DNA of 47,227 bases from JAGTVG01 sp964389805 (GTDB lineage Bacteria > Bacteroidota > Bacteroidia > Cytophagales > Cyclobacteriaceae): assembly GCA_964389805.1 (NCBI GenBank), contig CAYMFU010000126.1:1-47227 (forward strand), in the 5' to 3' direction. Each line of letters opens with the position of its first letter. Positions within the stretch are counted from its first letter, which is position 1. Made by a program: the position numbers and the translations under genes. Shown piece by piece: positions 1 through 11,500 of the stretch. The notes beneath the pieces were generated by a model. The model was given only the letters and a program-made list of their open reading frames with translations, did no database searches and was not told the origin of the DNA.

Positions 1-3000
1 ATTATCACTACCTGAACCACCAGTAAATTCTACAGGTCGATCGGTTGGGAAAGCCACCCACGTATAATTAAAAGTGCCTGTACTATTTAATCCAGGTTGG
101 ATATTCGCTGTAATTATACCGTTGGCGACTACAGTAGTATCACATGACTGATTAGCAGTCATACTCATTGCCAGTATAGGATCTTCACTTATATCATCTA
201 TAACAGCTTCAAATGGTGCTGTCTCACATCCTTCGCCTGGCTGATTCGCATCATTGTCACGCAAAGCTGTGAAATAATATGTACCCGCCTGTGTGCCAGC
301 ATAATTGCTCGTATCCAGAACATTACCTGTGATACCCAGATCCGGCGCTGCTACCTGGCCTTCATACCAGGTAAACAGGTAATTCACCTCTCCAGGATTC
401 GTTCCCGGTGTTTCCGGAACACCATTGATCCTGATGGAATTTACGGTGATGCTACCGTCATTGGCACAGATCGCCTGTGGTAATATCGTAAGATCTACTG
501 ATTCTACATATGGTATGGCCGGATTGTCATTGATCGTAATCGTTCCATTGCTTACACAGAAATTGTCAACATCCTGTACGGATACATTATACTGCCCCGG
601 CCCAAGATTTATCTCTGTCCAGCTTTCCGGTGTTCCATCGCTATTCGTAAATCCATTTACAGGTCCATATGATGCACTGCTTATCGTATACCCATAGTCA
701 GAAGCAGGAACTGCACCTGTCGTAAGGTTCATGGTCAGTGAGCCTGTAGCATAGCTCAGGTCACATGCCTGATTGGCCGTGGCTACTAAGTTTATCGTCG
801 GATCTACGCTGACATCTTCAATCTCTACCATATAAGGGGGTGTCTCACAACCTTCTCCAGGCTCATGCGCATCATTATTCCGAAGTGCTGTAAAATAAAA
901 GATACCAGCCTCCATTAAAGGAAAATTAGAAGTATCAATGGCATTGCTGTTAATTCCGAGATTTGGAGGCAATGGTTGATCTTCATACCATGTAAATTCA
1001 TAATTCACCTCACCGGGATTAGTACCAGGAATTTCTATAGTTGCGTCAACTCGAATTGCATTTACCGTTATACTTCCATCATTGGCGCATATCATTTGAT
1101 CAATTATAGTCAGGTCAGCAGCTTCAATGTGAGGAATCACAGGATGGTCATCAATAGTTCTTGAGGAAATAGTTACACATTCATTGTCAACATCACGTGC
1201 TGAAACCTCATAGACACCAGGACCAAGATTAATTTCAGAATAGTTACCGTCAGCACCAGTAAAATCGGATATTGGCCCGGCTAAAGCTGTACTACTAATC
1301 GTAAACTCATAATCACTTGCCAGAGATCCACCTGTGTTAATATCTATCATAAGTGCACCCGTAGCAAAACTTGAGTCACATGCCAGATTTGCCTGGGTAG
1401 AGAATAATATAGTTGGATCAACGGTACGGTCAATAATCTGCCGGTTAAATGGAGCACTTTCACATCCCAAACCATCTCCTCCAGATGCTGGATCTTTGGT
1501 TACAATAACATAATATGTACCCTCATGTATGGTGGCATAATTCGTGGAATCTATTCTTTCCGTATCAGCAGGAGGGCCTATAGCCGTATTAGATGCAAGG
1601 TCAGCTGCACCATCAAACCATTCATAGTTGAAATCAGCTAATGGTTCTGATACACCTCCTACCATTATATCGGCAATTTCAATATGCCCGCTAGGTACAC
1701 AGTAAAACTTGTCAGTTACAATAAGGGTTGTTTCATCAACAGATATTTCAGGAGGTGTATTGTAGATCTCATAAGACTCAGTTGCAACACAATTTGTAAC
1801 TTCATCCGTGACGGTAACGTCATAAGTACCTAAATTCAATCCTCCATATGGACCTTGAACACCAGCTAATACACCATTCACATCCGGAGGGGAAGTGGTA
1901 GCCGTAGAACTCCATATCAGTTCATATGTTGATGCCGCAGTCGAATCTGCCGGATCTTTCGAGACGAGTAATTCGATTTGTCCATTAACTACAATCGAGT
2001 CACATGAGGTATTATTTAATATAGCAGAATTAAGCTCTACGACTGGTGGTAAAGCAAGCGCCCGTATTTCAACAGTTAAAGGTACTGATGGGCAGAAACT
2101 CGTAGTAATTTGCTCTACTGCCTGCATGGTATAGAATCCTGGTGCCAGGGTATTTGATAATAAGGTAAAATTCCCCACACCAGTATCACCTGGTTCAGCA
2201 GAGGAAATTAAATCTGCTGGATTAGTACTAATTCCATCATATAGATAAAAATTGTACTGATCATTGTTATATCCATATGTTGTTAAGGAATCAGGATGGA
2301 TTGCCGCTGATGCCGACCCATTTCCTATCGTAATCGGACAAATTGAAGAGCCTGTAACATTTCCAATAATGGCTGGTGGGGTAATAATAGATGGTAAAAC
2401 CACTTCCAGGTATTCTTTACAACCTGTATTTCTATCTTCTACAACAACTGAATATACTCCGTCTGCCAGATTATAAACACTTGGGTTCTCGTAAGTACTT
2501 CTTATAGGTTGGAAAGGTGTTCCCAAATATGTCTCTGTAGGATCATAAGCTCCGACGTTCAGTGAATCACTGGTGAAATCGACGGAAGGATCGGTATAGA
2601 AATTTGAGCCTGGATTAATGTTCCTTCCCTCATACCAATAAAAATCATAATTATAATCAGGAACACCTCCATTATCTACCCAGGCCGTTAGTGCACCTTC
2701 ATCTGTATCACAATCGGCAGGGTAAAAATTAATTTCACTTTGGATATCGAATAAAGGAGCCGGTGCAGCGACAAAGCCAGTTATATCGTTTGTAACACAA
2801 TGAGTATATGTATTTACAGCATATACGGTATAATCTTCTGAGAATAAAACTTGTCCCGGGGAGACTTCTGTTAAGGTCCTTGTGATTGTTGGCAATTCAC
2901 TACCAGGATTTACGACATCCCCACGATACCAGTAAAATTCGTAATTGGTGTAATCAGCCACAGGACCTGTTCCGGAAGAATCAACTGTTGCTTCTATTTG

Positions 3001-6000
3001 CCCTGGAGTAATACAATCTACTATGTCTGTTACATTTATGCTAAGGTCATATGTTGGGATAATCCTGTTAAGGAAAGTTGACAATGAATTAGGGCAACCT
3101 GATATCTGGTTGACCACCTCTACGGTATAATTCTGGTTACCCATAAGAGTAATGATCTCTCCCACGCCGCCAGTAGTAGCCGTTTCATTACCTGGTGTAA
3201 CGGTCGAGCCATCATACCAGATAAAGGTATGATCAACAGTATTCCCAATTACGTCAGCAAAAGCCTGAATATTTCCATTAGGTTGTGCATCATCACAAGA
3301 AGAATTTGGTTCTTCAGTGATCAGAATGTTTGGCAGGACGGTATTGTCCTGGACTGCTATTGACACTGGGTCAGAGAAACAGCCGGATGAAAACTCATAT
3401 GCTCTGACCGTATAATCTCCATCTTCCAATTCAATAAAATCCGGACTTAATCCACTGATGGGTTGTAAGATCACACCTGTAGTATCAAGTCCTTCAAAAA
3501 GGTTAAAATCAAATGGCGTAAAGTCGGCTACCACACTTCCGTGATAATCTAATGAACCGGTTATGGTACCATCAAAAGCACCCGCAATGGCATCATCACA
3601 GATAGTATTCGGTGTTTGAACTAATGATAGAACAGGCACTTCACTGCTGTCACTGACTACCCTGGATTGTGTATCGAAACATCCTGAATTATTGATCGTA
3701 ACTTTTACTGAATAGGTATCCCCTGCCAGAAGGCTCTCTGCCGTCTCATCTACTGCTCCACTTACCGGTGCCCATTGTGCCGCATTAACATCCAACCCAC
3801 TTACCCAATGGAAGGTATGGTCTGTGAGTATCCCGCCTGCATCGGCTGTCAACACACCATTCGGTAATAAGGGATCACAATTCGTCGCACCCTGTTCTGT
3901 CAACGTGATCACTGGCAATACAAAGTTCTCTAATACCTCTATCGTTACCGGATCTGAATAACAGCCCAGTAAGGTGTTATAGCCCCGCATCGTGTAGAAT
4001 CCACTGTCCAATGCTGTGAAATTCCCTGCCGCTGCCGTTACCGTATTGTTCAAGACACCTGTCGTATCGCTGCCTTCAAATAAATTGAAATAATAATTCG
4101 TATAGTCTGCCACTCCCGCTCCCTGGTAGGTCGTCGTCCCTGATATCGTTCCATTATAGGCTACTCCTGCTACCACCGGATCACATATCGAATTCGGTGT
4201 CTGTACCAGATTGATTAATGGAAGTTCACTGCTGTCACTGAGGATATACGAAAGGGTATTCTGACATCCGGTCGTATCGTTGGTCACTAAAACTGTATAT
4301 GTACTGTTCGCTGAAAGTTGTAAGGCCAACTCACCATTTACACCACCAATGACTGAAACCGGAGTACCGGATGCTGTTACATCCACGCCCTCGAACCACT
4401 GGAATGTGTGGCCCGTAAAAGTTGGCACGCCTCCAATATCAACACTGGCCAGTAATTCTCCATTAGGTGTCCCATCAACACAATTCGTGGCAGGCACCTC
4501 TGATACATTTATTATCGGCAGTGTAGTAGCGTCAAATACTTCAACAGTTAGTGGCACGGAGATACAGTTAAGAGAATTTCTCTCGAGAATTACTGTATAT
4601 CTACCCGCATCCAATTCATAGAGAATATCTCCATCGGCACTTGTACTAGTTAATACCGGATCATTATTTATGTCTTCACCATCGAACCAGGTATATGTAT
4701 AATCACTATAATCATTGATAACTATACCATCAAATGTAGCTGAAGCTTCAACACGTCCTGTGTATATTCCACCAAGAGCAAGAGAAGGCCCACAAATATT
4801 ATTATCAAAAGGAGTCGCTGCTACTAGAGGAAGCTGACTGGCGTCAGAAATTGTATCGTATAATGTAGAAAAACAATTATCTATTGTGGTGACCCTTACG
4901 GTATAAGGCAAGCCACCTGCTATCCCATTTGCTATTTCACCATTTACACCCTCAACGTCTGTGATAAGATTTGCCGGCAGTGTATTATCCCCTTCAAACC
5001 ATTCAAAAGTAAGATTAGAGGCATTCTGAAGGACACCATTGATATACCCTTCTGCCATAATTTGTCCATTTGGATTTACAGGATCACAGGATGTTTGAGG
5101 TGTCAGTTCAGCCATAGTAATCGTTGGAAATATGGTCTGATCCTGTATCAATTGCCGTATGGGTGGATCAGACTCACATCCGGTTACGTCATCACGCACT
5201 ACCACAGCATATTCTCCTGCTGAAAGGCCTGATCGTGTTGGTCCTGTTCCATGTACAGGAGGCAAGATGGTACCTAAATCATTAGCGACTGAGTCCCACT
5301 CATACCACATAAAAGTATAATTGGTAGAATCCTGGGGCAAACCACCTATAACCGCTTCAGCTGTGATTTTTCCACTACTCAAATTCGCACAATTGGTAAC
5401 ATCATTTATGAGGGAGGTTTGTACAACAGGGAATGTAGGTCCATTAAGGGTATAAGATCCAGTCTTGGTACAACCATCTTTAAATACGCTTACAATATAT
5501 TCCCCAGCTATTAAATTGGAAGCAACTGATCCTGTTATTCCTATTGGATTAAAGAACCGGTCAAACCACTCGAATGTAAACCCGGCATTTCCTCCTGTTA
5601 TAAATACTTCCAACTCTCCGTTTGGAGGCATACAATGAGATTGAGGTGAATTTTCTACGATAGTTATTTCCGGATCTACTCCAATTCTGACGACAGAAGT
5701 ATCAGTTGGAATACTCGCACACCCTTTATCTGTATTTGTAACAATTAATGAATAATCACCCTCCGGCAAACCTGTCAAAACATTACTGGTCCCTCCCGGT
5801 GCTGGAATGGCAGTTGTAGCCGTGGCATCATCATACCACTGAAAGGCAAAATCACTATAATCCAATACCTCAACTCCGTTCCTGGTCACCACAGCCCGTA
5901 ATTCACCATTATCCGGAGCACTATCTTCACATTTAATATTATCTGAAATCTTTTCAATGTCTACTTCAAATGGATCTGGTATAATATCGAAGTAATATAC

Positions 6001-8325
6001 GTTGTTATCAAGCTTACATTCGGTCAATGTCCCACTTCCCTGTCCTGCAGGTAATGATGTTCCGTCATCATTTAATACGATAAATAATCTGAATGCCTTA
6101 CCTGTTGAATTGAATACAACTCCTCGTATAGATACGGTGTCTCCAATTCTAAAGTCATTTAGTATAAGATCCTCCTGATAGAGAAGCGTGGCTGGCTGTG
6201 CCGGTACCGGATCTATGGTTGGGTCTCCATCCCAGAAACTAACGGGGATAGTAGTGGAAAGATTCAGGGAACCATCATTGATAATATTGAATTCCACTTC
6301 AATTCCCAGATCACCACATATGGGGGGAATTACATTCACCGCCGGGAAATAAGATGGATCATTAGGATCCTTATAATCCGGATCCCCAGGCTGTGCATTA
6401 GGATTATCACCGACAAAAGAAACATCAGGAGCCGGATAGAAGGGGCAACCATCTGCGCTTAGTGTAGGAGTCTGATTCAGAAATATATTAAAAGGACGCA
6501 CAGGTCCTGGAATTCCATTACTGCACGGATCCTGGCCATAGATCATTCCCTGGTCCATCTGACGTCTTGGGACCGTTAAATCATCATTGATATTGACCAC
6601 AAAATAGCCTGGCTGGTTCCAGACTTTCCTTGTAGGAAGCCATAAATTTTCACTTGAATAGAAGATATTTAATGCACCCAATGCTTGTTGCTGTATTGGA
6701 TCATTAATATCAAAAGAGGAATTAAAATTACAAGGGACTGTAATATCAGTACCACCATCTCCATCCACATCGGCAATAATTGGCCCTTCAGTCATAGTAT
6801 GTGATTGACAGACCGTTGACCACTTAACATCCTGACCTGTCGCGCCATCTATTATTACTAACTGTTGGCTATCTCTGTAAACCACCTCAGGATTGCCATC
6901 ATTATCAAAATCATATATTGTAACTGCTACGATACCAGACCTCGAATCATTTAGGATCCTCGGTGAAGGCCATAGTGGCACAAGATTTCCACCTGCATCT
7001 AATGTCAGTGCAAACAATTGGTTCCCGGCAATAAATAAAATATCCATATTGCCATCGCCATCAGCATCACCCAGGTTAGGTCGGGAAGTCCCCCAGGGCC
7101 ATCCACCCGGGTATACCAGATCAACCGGTTCATAATAGGAATAGGTATTGTTAAAAACATCCCAGAAAAATATAGCTGTATTACCTGTTGAACTGCCTCT
7201 TGCTCCGGATAATACAACATCAAGGTGACCATCCCCGTTCATATCTGCGACACTGGTACTACTATAATTTGTCAAGCCATATTCAACCGCATCGAAGAGT
7301 TCCTTTGGATAGAATTGTGCACCAAGATCATTAATATCCGCTGCAACCGTTAGGTTTAAAGGTGATCCGGGATTCCTGTTTGTCAAGTCAGGAACTGTAT
7401 ATATTACTCCACCCACTACCAACTCTAGATTTGGTGTGGAAGGCAAAATATTTACTGCTACTGGTGCCGAATTTACTTCGGTTTCCCAATCACCGGTCCC
7501 TTGTGCCAATAGAACACCCGTTTCCGCTGAATGGATCTGATTTTTATAATAGATCTCAGCCAATCCATCCCCATCAAAATCTGCAATACCCATAATTCCC
7601 GGCCTGTCTGCACCCATGAATACTGCGTCATACAAGGGTACCAATTGTCCATTTTCATATGTTAATGCTACTAAATAATAATCTCCGGGAGCGTGATTGG
7701 GAGTTTGACGTTTACTTGCATAAGTAAATATTTCTCCAATACCATCACCGTTAATATCTGCAATTACTACTTCTAACTCATATACCCAATTCCCCTGTGG
7801 AAAAATATCATCTTGACCTGTTGTACCAAAAGCATCCATAATATCTCCCGCTTCCCAGGCAGGATCTCCTCCGGAAGCAATTATGCGAATCTCTTTATTC
7901 CATTTAGAAGTGGCTACAATTTCAGGGATCCCATCGCCATCAAGATCCCCTATGGCCATTTTTGATTGGGTATCTACAGTATTCTGCTGGGTAGATTCGG
8001 TAATATCAATGTAATCAAAGACATTCAGTGAGTCTGGTGGCATAACGCTGCAATCGGAATCTTCTTCACTAACAAAGGTTAAACCATAAAAGGTTGCACA
8101 CTCTCCATCATATACATCAATCAATCCGTCTCCGTCATTATCAACACCATCATCACAATTACATCCACGCTCAATGTTGGCTGCATATTGACACTCCGGA
8201 TCATTACAATCTATTAATCCGTTTCCATTGTCATCAATACCGTTATTGCAATTTTCCTGGCTGAACGCTATAGAAAAAGTCACAACTGATATTAGAACAA
8301 ATAATAATACTCTTAGCTTGGTCAT
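1..8325 (-). CDS. Giant secreted FG-GAP / SprB-like repeat protein (C-terminus beyond window)
   Basis: The frame starts at ATG 8325 and stays open to base 1, giving at least 2775 residues; the C-terminus lies outside. It opens with a signal peptide (MTKLRVLLFVLISVV..., likely cut after FSQ). Two Asp-rich NGxDDxxxGLID-type repeats follow at about residues 25-75. Then come at least seven FG-GAP/VCBS-like calcium loops (DLDGDGIPEI, DINGDGIGEI, DFDGDGLAEI, DMNGDGHLDV and similar) to about residue 550, and a linker with the WNQPGYFVVNIND motif. From about residue 795 (base 5940) to the edge it is a tandem array of roughly 20 modules of about 100 residues, each with a Cys near an NG turn, a central aromatic FxWYEG-like motif and a second Cys in a GC motif. 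This architecture fits a type IX-secreted adhesin of the SprB type. A C-terminal sorting domain is expected but cannot be seen. It follows the PorP/SprF gene and another secreted protein on the same strand. The substrate or ligand is unknown. Confidence 0.85.
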   Translation of the reverse strand, partial: MTKLRVLLFVLISVVTFSIAFSQENCNNGIDDNGNGLIDCNDPECQYAANIERGCNCDDGVDNDGDGLIDVYDGECATFYGLTFVSEEDSDCSVMPPDSLNVFDYIDITESTQQNTVDTQSKMAIGDLDGDGIPEIVATSKWNKEIRIIASGGDPAWEAGDIMDAFGTTGQDDIFPQGNWVYELEVVIADINGDGIGEIFTYASKRQTPNHAPGDYYLVALTYENGQLVPLYDAVFMGADRPGIMGIADFDGDGLAEIYYKNQIHSAETGVLLAQGTGDWETEVNSAPVAVNILPSTPNLELVVGGVIYTVPDLTNRNPGSPLNLTVAADINDLGAQFYPKELFDAVEYGLTNYSSTSVADMNGDGHLDVVLSGARGSSTGNTAIFFWDVFNNTYSYYEPVDLVYPGGWPWGTSRPNLGDADGDGNMDILFIAGNQLFALTLDAGGNLVPLWPSPRILNDSRSGIVAVTIYDFDNDGNPEVVYRDSQQLVIIDGATGQDVKWSTVCQSHTMTEGPIIADVDGDGGTDITVPCNFNSSFDINDPIQQQALGALNIFYSSENLWLPTRKVWNQPGYFVVNINDDLTVPRRQMDQGMIYGQDPCSNGIPGPVRPFNIFLNQTPTLSADGCPFYPAPDVSFVGDNPNAQPGDPDYKDPNDPSYFPAVNVIPPICGDLGIEVEFNIINDGSLNLSTTIPVSFWDGDPTIDPVPAQPATLLYQEDLILNDFRIGDTVSIRGVVFNSTGKAFRLFIVLNDDGTSLPAGQGSGTLTECKLDNNVYYFDIIPDPFEVDIEKISDNIKCEDSAPDNGELRAVVTRNGVEVLDYSDFAFQWYDDATATTAIPAPGGTSNVLTGLPEGDYSLIVTNTDKGCASIPTDTSVVRIGVDPEITIVENSPQSHCMPPNGELEVFITGGNAGFTFEWFDRFFNPIGITGSVASNLIAGEYIVSVFKDGCTKTGSYTLNGPTFPVVQTSLINDVTNCANLSSGKITAEAVIGGLPQDSTNYTFMWYEWDSVANDLGTILPPVHGTGPTRSGLSAGEYAVVVRDDVTGCESDPPIRQLIQDQTIFPTITMAELTPQTSCDPVNPNGQIMAEGYINGVLQNASNLTFEWFEGDNTLPANLITDVEGVNGEIANGIAGGLPYTVRVTTIDNCFSTLYDTISDASQLPLVAATPFDNNICGPSLALGGIYTGRVEASATFDGIVINDYSDYTYTWFDGEDINNDPVLTSTSADGDILYELDAGRYTVILERNSLNCISVPLTVEVFDATTLPIINVSEVPATNCVDGTPNGELLASVDIGGVPTFTGHTFQWFEGVDVTASGTPVSVIGGVNGELALQLSANSTYTVLVTNDTTGCQNTLSYILSDSSELPLINLVQTPNSICDPVVAGVAYNGTISGTTTYQGAGVADYTNYYFNLFEGSDTTGVLNNTVTAAAGNFTALDSGFYTMRGYNTLLGCYSDPVTIEVLENFVLPVITLTEQGATNCDPLLPNGVLTADAGGILTDHTFHWVSGLDVNAAQWAPVSGAVDETAESLLAGDTYSVKVTINNSGCFDTQSRVVSDSSEVPVLSLVQTPNTICDDAIAGAFDGTITGSLDYHGSVVADFTPFDFNLFEGLDTTGVILQPISGLSPDFIELEDGDYTVRAYEFSSGCFSDPVSIAVQDNTVLPNILITEEPNSSCDDAQPNGNIQAFADVIGNTVDHTFIWYDGSTVTPGNETATTGGVGEIITLMGNQNYTVEVVNQISGCPNSLSTFLNRIIPTYDLSINVTDIVDCITPGQIEATVDSSGTGPVADYTNYEFYWYRGDVVNPGSELPTITRTLTEVSPGQVLFSEDYTVYAVNTYTHCVTNDITGFVAAPAPLFDIQSEINFYPADCDTDEGALTAWVDNGGVPDYNYDFYWYEGRNINPGSNFYTDPSVDFTSDSLNVGAYDPTETYLGTPFQPIRSTYENPSVYNLADGVYSVVVEDRNTGCKEYLEVVLPSIITPPAIIGNVTGSSICPITIGNGSASAAIHPDSLTTYGYNNDQYNFYLYDGISTNPADLISSAEPGDTGVGNFTLLSNTLAPGFYTMQAVEQITTSFCPSVPLTVEIRALALPPVVELNSAILNNTSCDSIVVNGQIELLVSKDPADSTAASTYELIWSSTATTSPPDVNGVLAGVQGPYGGLNLGTYDVTVTDEVTNCVATESYEIYNTPPEISVDETTLIVTDKFYCVPSGHIEIADIMVGGVSEPLADFNYEWFDGAADLASNTAIGPPADTERIDSTNYATIHEGTYYVIVTKDPASGGDGLGCESAPFNRQIIDRTVDPTILFSTQANLACDSSFATGALMIDINTGGSLASDYEFTISSTALAGPISDFTGADGNYSEINLGPGVYEVSARDVDNECVTISSRTIDDHPVIPHIEAADLTIIDQMICANDGSITVNAIRVDATIEIPGTNPGEVNYEFTWYEDQPLPPNLGINSNAIDTSNFPLMEAGIFYFTALRNNDAHEPGEGCETPPYMVEIEDVSVDPTINLVATANQACDLSYATGSLTMNLTTGAVPASDYGYTISSASYGPVNGFTNSDGTPESWTEINLGPGQYNVSVQDVDNFCVSNGTITINDNPAIPYVESVDLTILPQAICANDGSITVNSIRINGVPETPGTNPGEVNYLFTWYEGQVAAPDLGITGNVLDTSNYAGTQAGTYYFTALRDNDANQPGEGCETAPFEAVIDDISEDPILAMSMTANQSCDTTVVANGIITANIQPGLNSTGTFNYTWVAFPTDRPVEFTGGSGSDN

Positions 8326-8553
8326 ACAAAATTATCTTCCCTTACTTACCTATATCTTCATATCACTAGGTATTTATACTTAAAACAGCATAACGGTAAC
8401 ACGTCCATGAATAAGATTTCTGATTTCCGGCTGAACATCATGTTAATTTGTTATAGCTGACAATTACGCGAAAAATTAAAGGATACTCTTGTAATTATAC
8501 TATTCAATCTTCCACATCTCCAATTTTCTTATACCATAACGTAAAAAAAACAA

Positions 8554-11500
8554 TTATCGTATAACTGTAACGCTTCCGGTTTTGGGATTTTTGTTCTCGT
8601 AGCGGATCACATAAAAATAGGCTGTCTCGGGTAGGTCCTTTCCCTGGTAAACGGCATCCCAATCGTTGTTGTAGTTATTGGTTTCATAAACCACGCTACC
8701 TAATCCATTGTAAATGGTCACATCTGCACCAGGATAGTTTTCAATGTATTCAATAACCCATTCATCATCGATACCGTCTCCATTAGGGGTAAAGACATTT
8801 CGCGGCATAACATTGATGGCATCATTTTCAATAACACGAACTAAAACCGAGGCTGTATCAGAACATCCGTCAGAACTGGTACCGGTAACTATAAACATGG
8901 TAGTTTCCTTCATGGTGGCAATTGGATCAGAGTCAAATGGATTATCCAGGGGCTCCACTGGTCGCCATAAATACGAGACAGCGCCCGTAGCATGTAACTG
9001 GACCTCAGAATCTTCGAAAGTCTCGTCCGGATTTGCACTTGCTGTAACAACAGGTGAAGGGAACATGTCGATTGTTTCCGTATTTTGAGTAACGCAACCA
9101 TTATTATCTGTAACCGAGAGTGTATAATCTCCAGGGGTATAAACCGTTATGAATCTTGTAGTTTCTCCTGTATTCCAAAGGTAACTATCGAAAGTGGTGG
9201 AAGAGGAGAGATTTAAAGGACTACCTTCACATATCATTTCATCCGTTGACTTTTCAATTTCAAAAACAGGGGCGGCATTAATTGTAATTGGTGACAGAAG
9301 TGTATCCCGACATGTCCCCTCGGTATATGCAACGATGAAAGTAATGGTAAATGGTCCTTGCGTAGCGTAGGTATGAATAGGATTTTCGTTATTAACAATA
9401 AAGGATCCATCTCCAAAGTCCCAGGCATAACCCACCGATTCACCGGGTTCAAAAGTAGAACTATTGATAAACTGCATGTCGTTATTCACACATGCAGGAT
9501 CAGTAGTGTAAAAATCAGCGACCGGCTTAGCGATAACATTCACATCAACTGAATTGGTGCTGAAAACTGAACAGGTAGTACTTGATTGGGTAACTTCAAC
9601 TGAATGTAAACCATTATCTTTTGCCTGGATGATAGAATTAGTATCCCCTGGGATTAGCTGTCCTTCCACATACCACTGATAACTATAGCCAGCTATTTGA
9701 TTAACACTTAATTGAACAGATCCGCCCTCACAAATCTTGGTATTTCCATTTGCAGTGACGCTGAAACTGGGTAATGTTATAAGATCAACTGTGGTAGTAG
9801 ATACATTACTTGAACAATCCCCGACAGTTACCTGAAGGCTATAAACACCTGCCTTTGCCGGGGCAGCATTAGGGACGGTGATATTCTGATCAGTTGAAGT
9901 AAAATTATCGGGACCTTGCCATAAATATGTCGCACCGGCAATGGCGTCAGTGGTCAATACTATATCAGCTCCGTGGCAGAATGGGCCTGTATTATAAATG
10001 ATCGGGTCCGAAGGAACTCCACCGACGCCGGGATTAACAATCACAGCATTGGATATTTCCGTACAGGACCCGGACTGACTTTCAGCTATTACTTTATAAA
10101 CACCAGGTTGATTAACAATAATTGTATCCTCCGGCCCCGTCTTAATAATTATATTATCCCTGTCCCAGGTATATGTAATTCCAACCCCTTTCGTGGCTGA
10201 CAACACAAGTGTTGATCCGGCACAAATGGTGGCGGGGCCTAATGGTTCTACAACAGGTTTATAACAATTGTTATTTCTAATGATGGATAATGAATATTGT
10301 GGTGCTCCATTAAAAGAAGTAAATGCGATATCGGGCTTCGCATCACCATCTATATCCCCTCCAAATATATTTCTAGGATAAAGGGTTGTTGGAACAGCAT
10401 GCTTGCTGAAACTTATAGAAGAACCATTCCCGGTATTTTCAAACACGTTAATGATATTTGCGTCGCGCAAGGCCACTAAAAGGTCATTAAAACCATCGCC
10501 ATCCATATCTGTAGCATGGATGCCCCAGGGATTGCCATCGGTAGATAAGTCATATTGATTAAACGAAACAGTGCTGCTATTTGTGGCAGTAAGATTCTCC
10601 AGGACTGCAACTTCATTCTGGACAGTTTTTGTTACCGCTAAATCAATTTTCCCATCATTGTTAAAGTCTCCAGGGGTAATATTATTCAGATTTCCAGATA
10701 CAGTAACACTTTGAACTGCATTAAATGTAAAATTCCCTGGTGTACTATTGTTAAACCGTATGAATATATTGCTGCCAAAAAAAGGATTCGTTACCAGGTC
10801 AGGCAGCAGGTCGCCGTTTAAATCCTCAACAACCAATCCATTTGTAGTTGCTGCCCCTGTCATAGCAACTGATATAGGTGTGGCATTGAATTGAATATTT
10901 CCACCGGTACTAGTATTCCGAAATATCTTTATGTTTTCATTAAACGTATTGGTTACAATGATATCCGGCTTGCCATCAAAGTCAATATCTTTAATCTCAA
11001 GTCTTTTTGCAATATCATCAGTTGTTAGGAAGAGTGATAAAGCTGCCTTAAACTGAATACTCCCTGCACTACTTATGTTTTCAAGTACATAAACCAAATT
11101 TCTTGGATTACCCGTTTTAGAAACTACAAGGTCAGGGAGTCCGTCCCCATCGATGTCCCCGCATGTAATATTTGATGTGGGAGAAGCCAAATCAAGTTCA
11201 GGATTAGTTACTCCATTTAATTCTGACAGGTTTATGGTTTCAACTACAGAATTGTTTTCATATACAAGAATGTCAGTATCAGTATTAAGTTTTGTGGTAG
11301 CCACTTCCGATTTACCATCGTTGTCAAAATCACATAAACAAAGATCAAATAATTCAACTGAACTTGGATAACTAACCTCAGGGTCCAATAAGGCCGGATT
11401 AAAATTATCCCCACTATAACTCAGAAAAAAATGTCTGTTCGAACTGCCAGAAAGTTCATTAGAGGTGTTTATTACGAGAACATTATCAGTGGTTGTACCA

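Noticed and set aside
1..5950. CRISPR-like or satellite repeats
   Set aside because: The periodicity lies inside one continuous coding frame, with about 600-base units that differ by codon-level changes, so it is protein-domain repetition.
7005..9452. Several 60-114 residue ORFs on either strand inside the two giant secreted-protein genes
   Set aside because: They lie fully inside the two long frames with clear domains and signal peptides, and have no coding character of their own.
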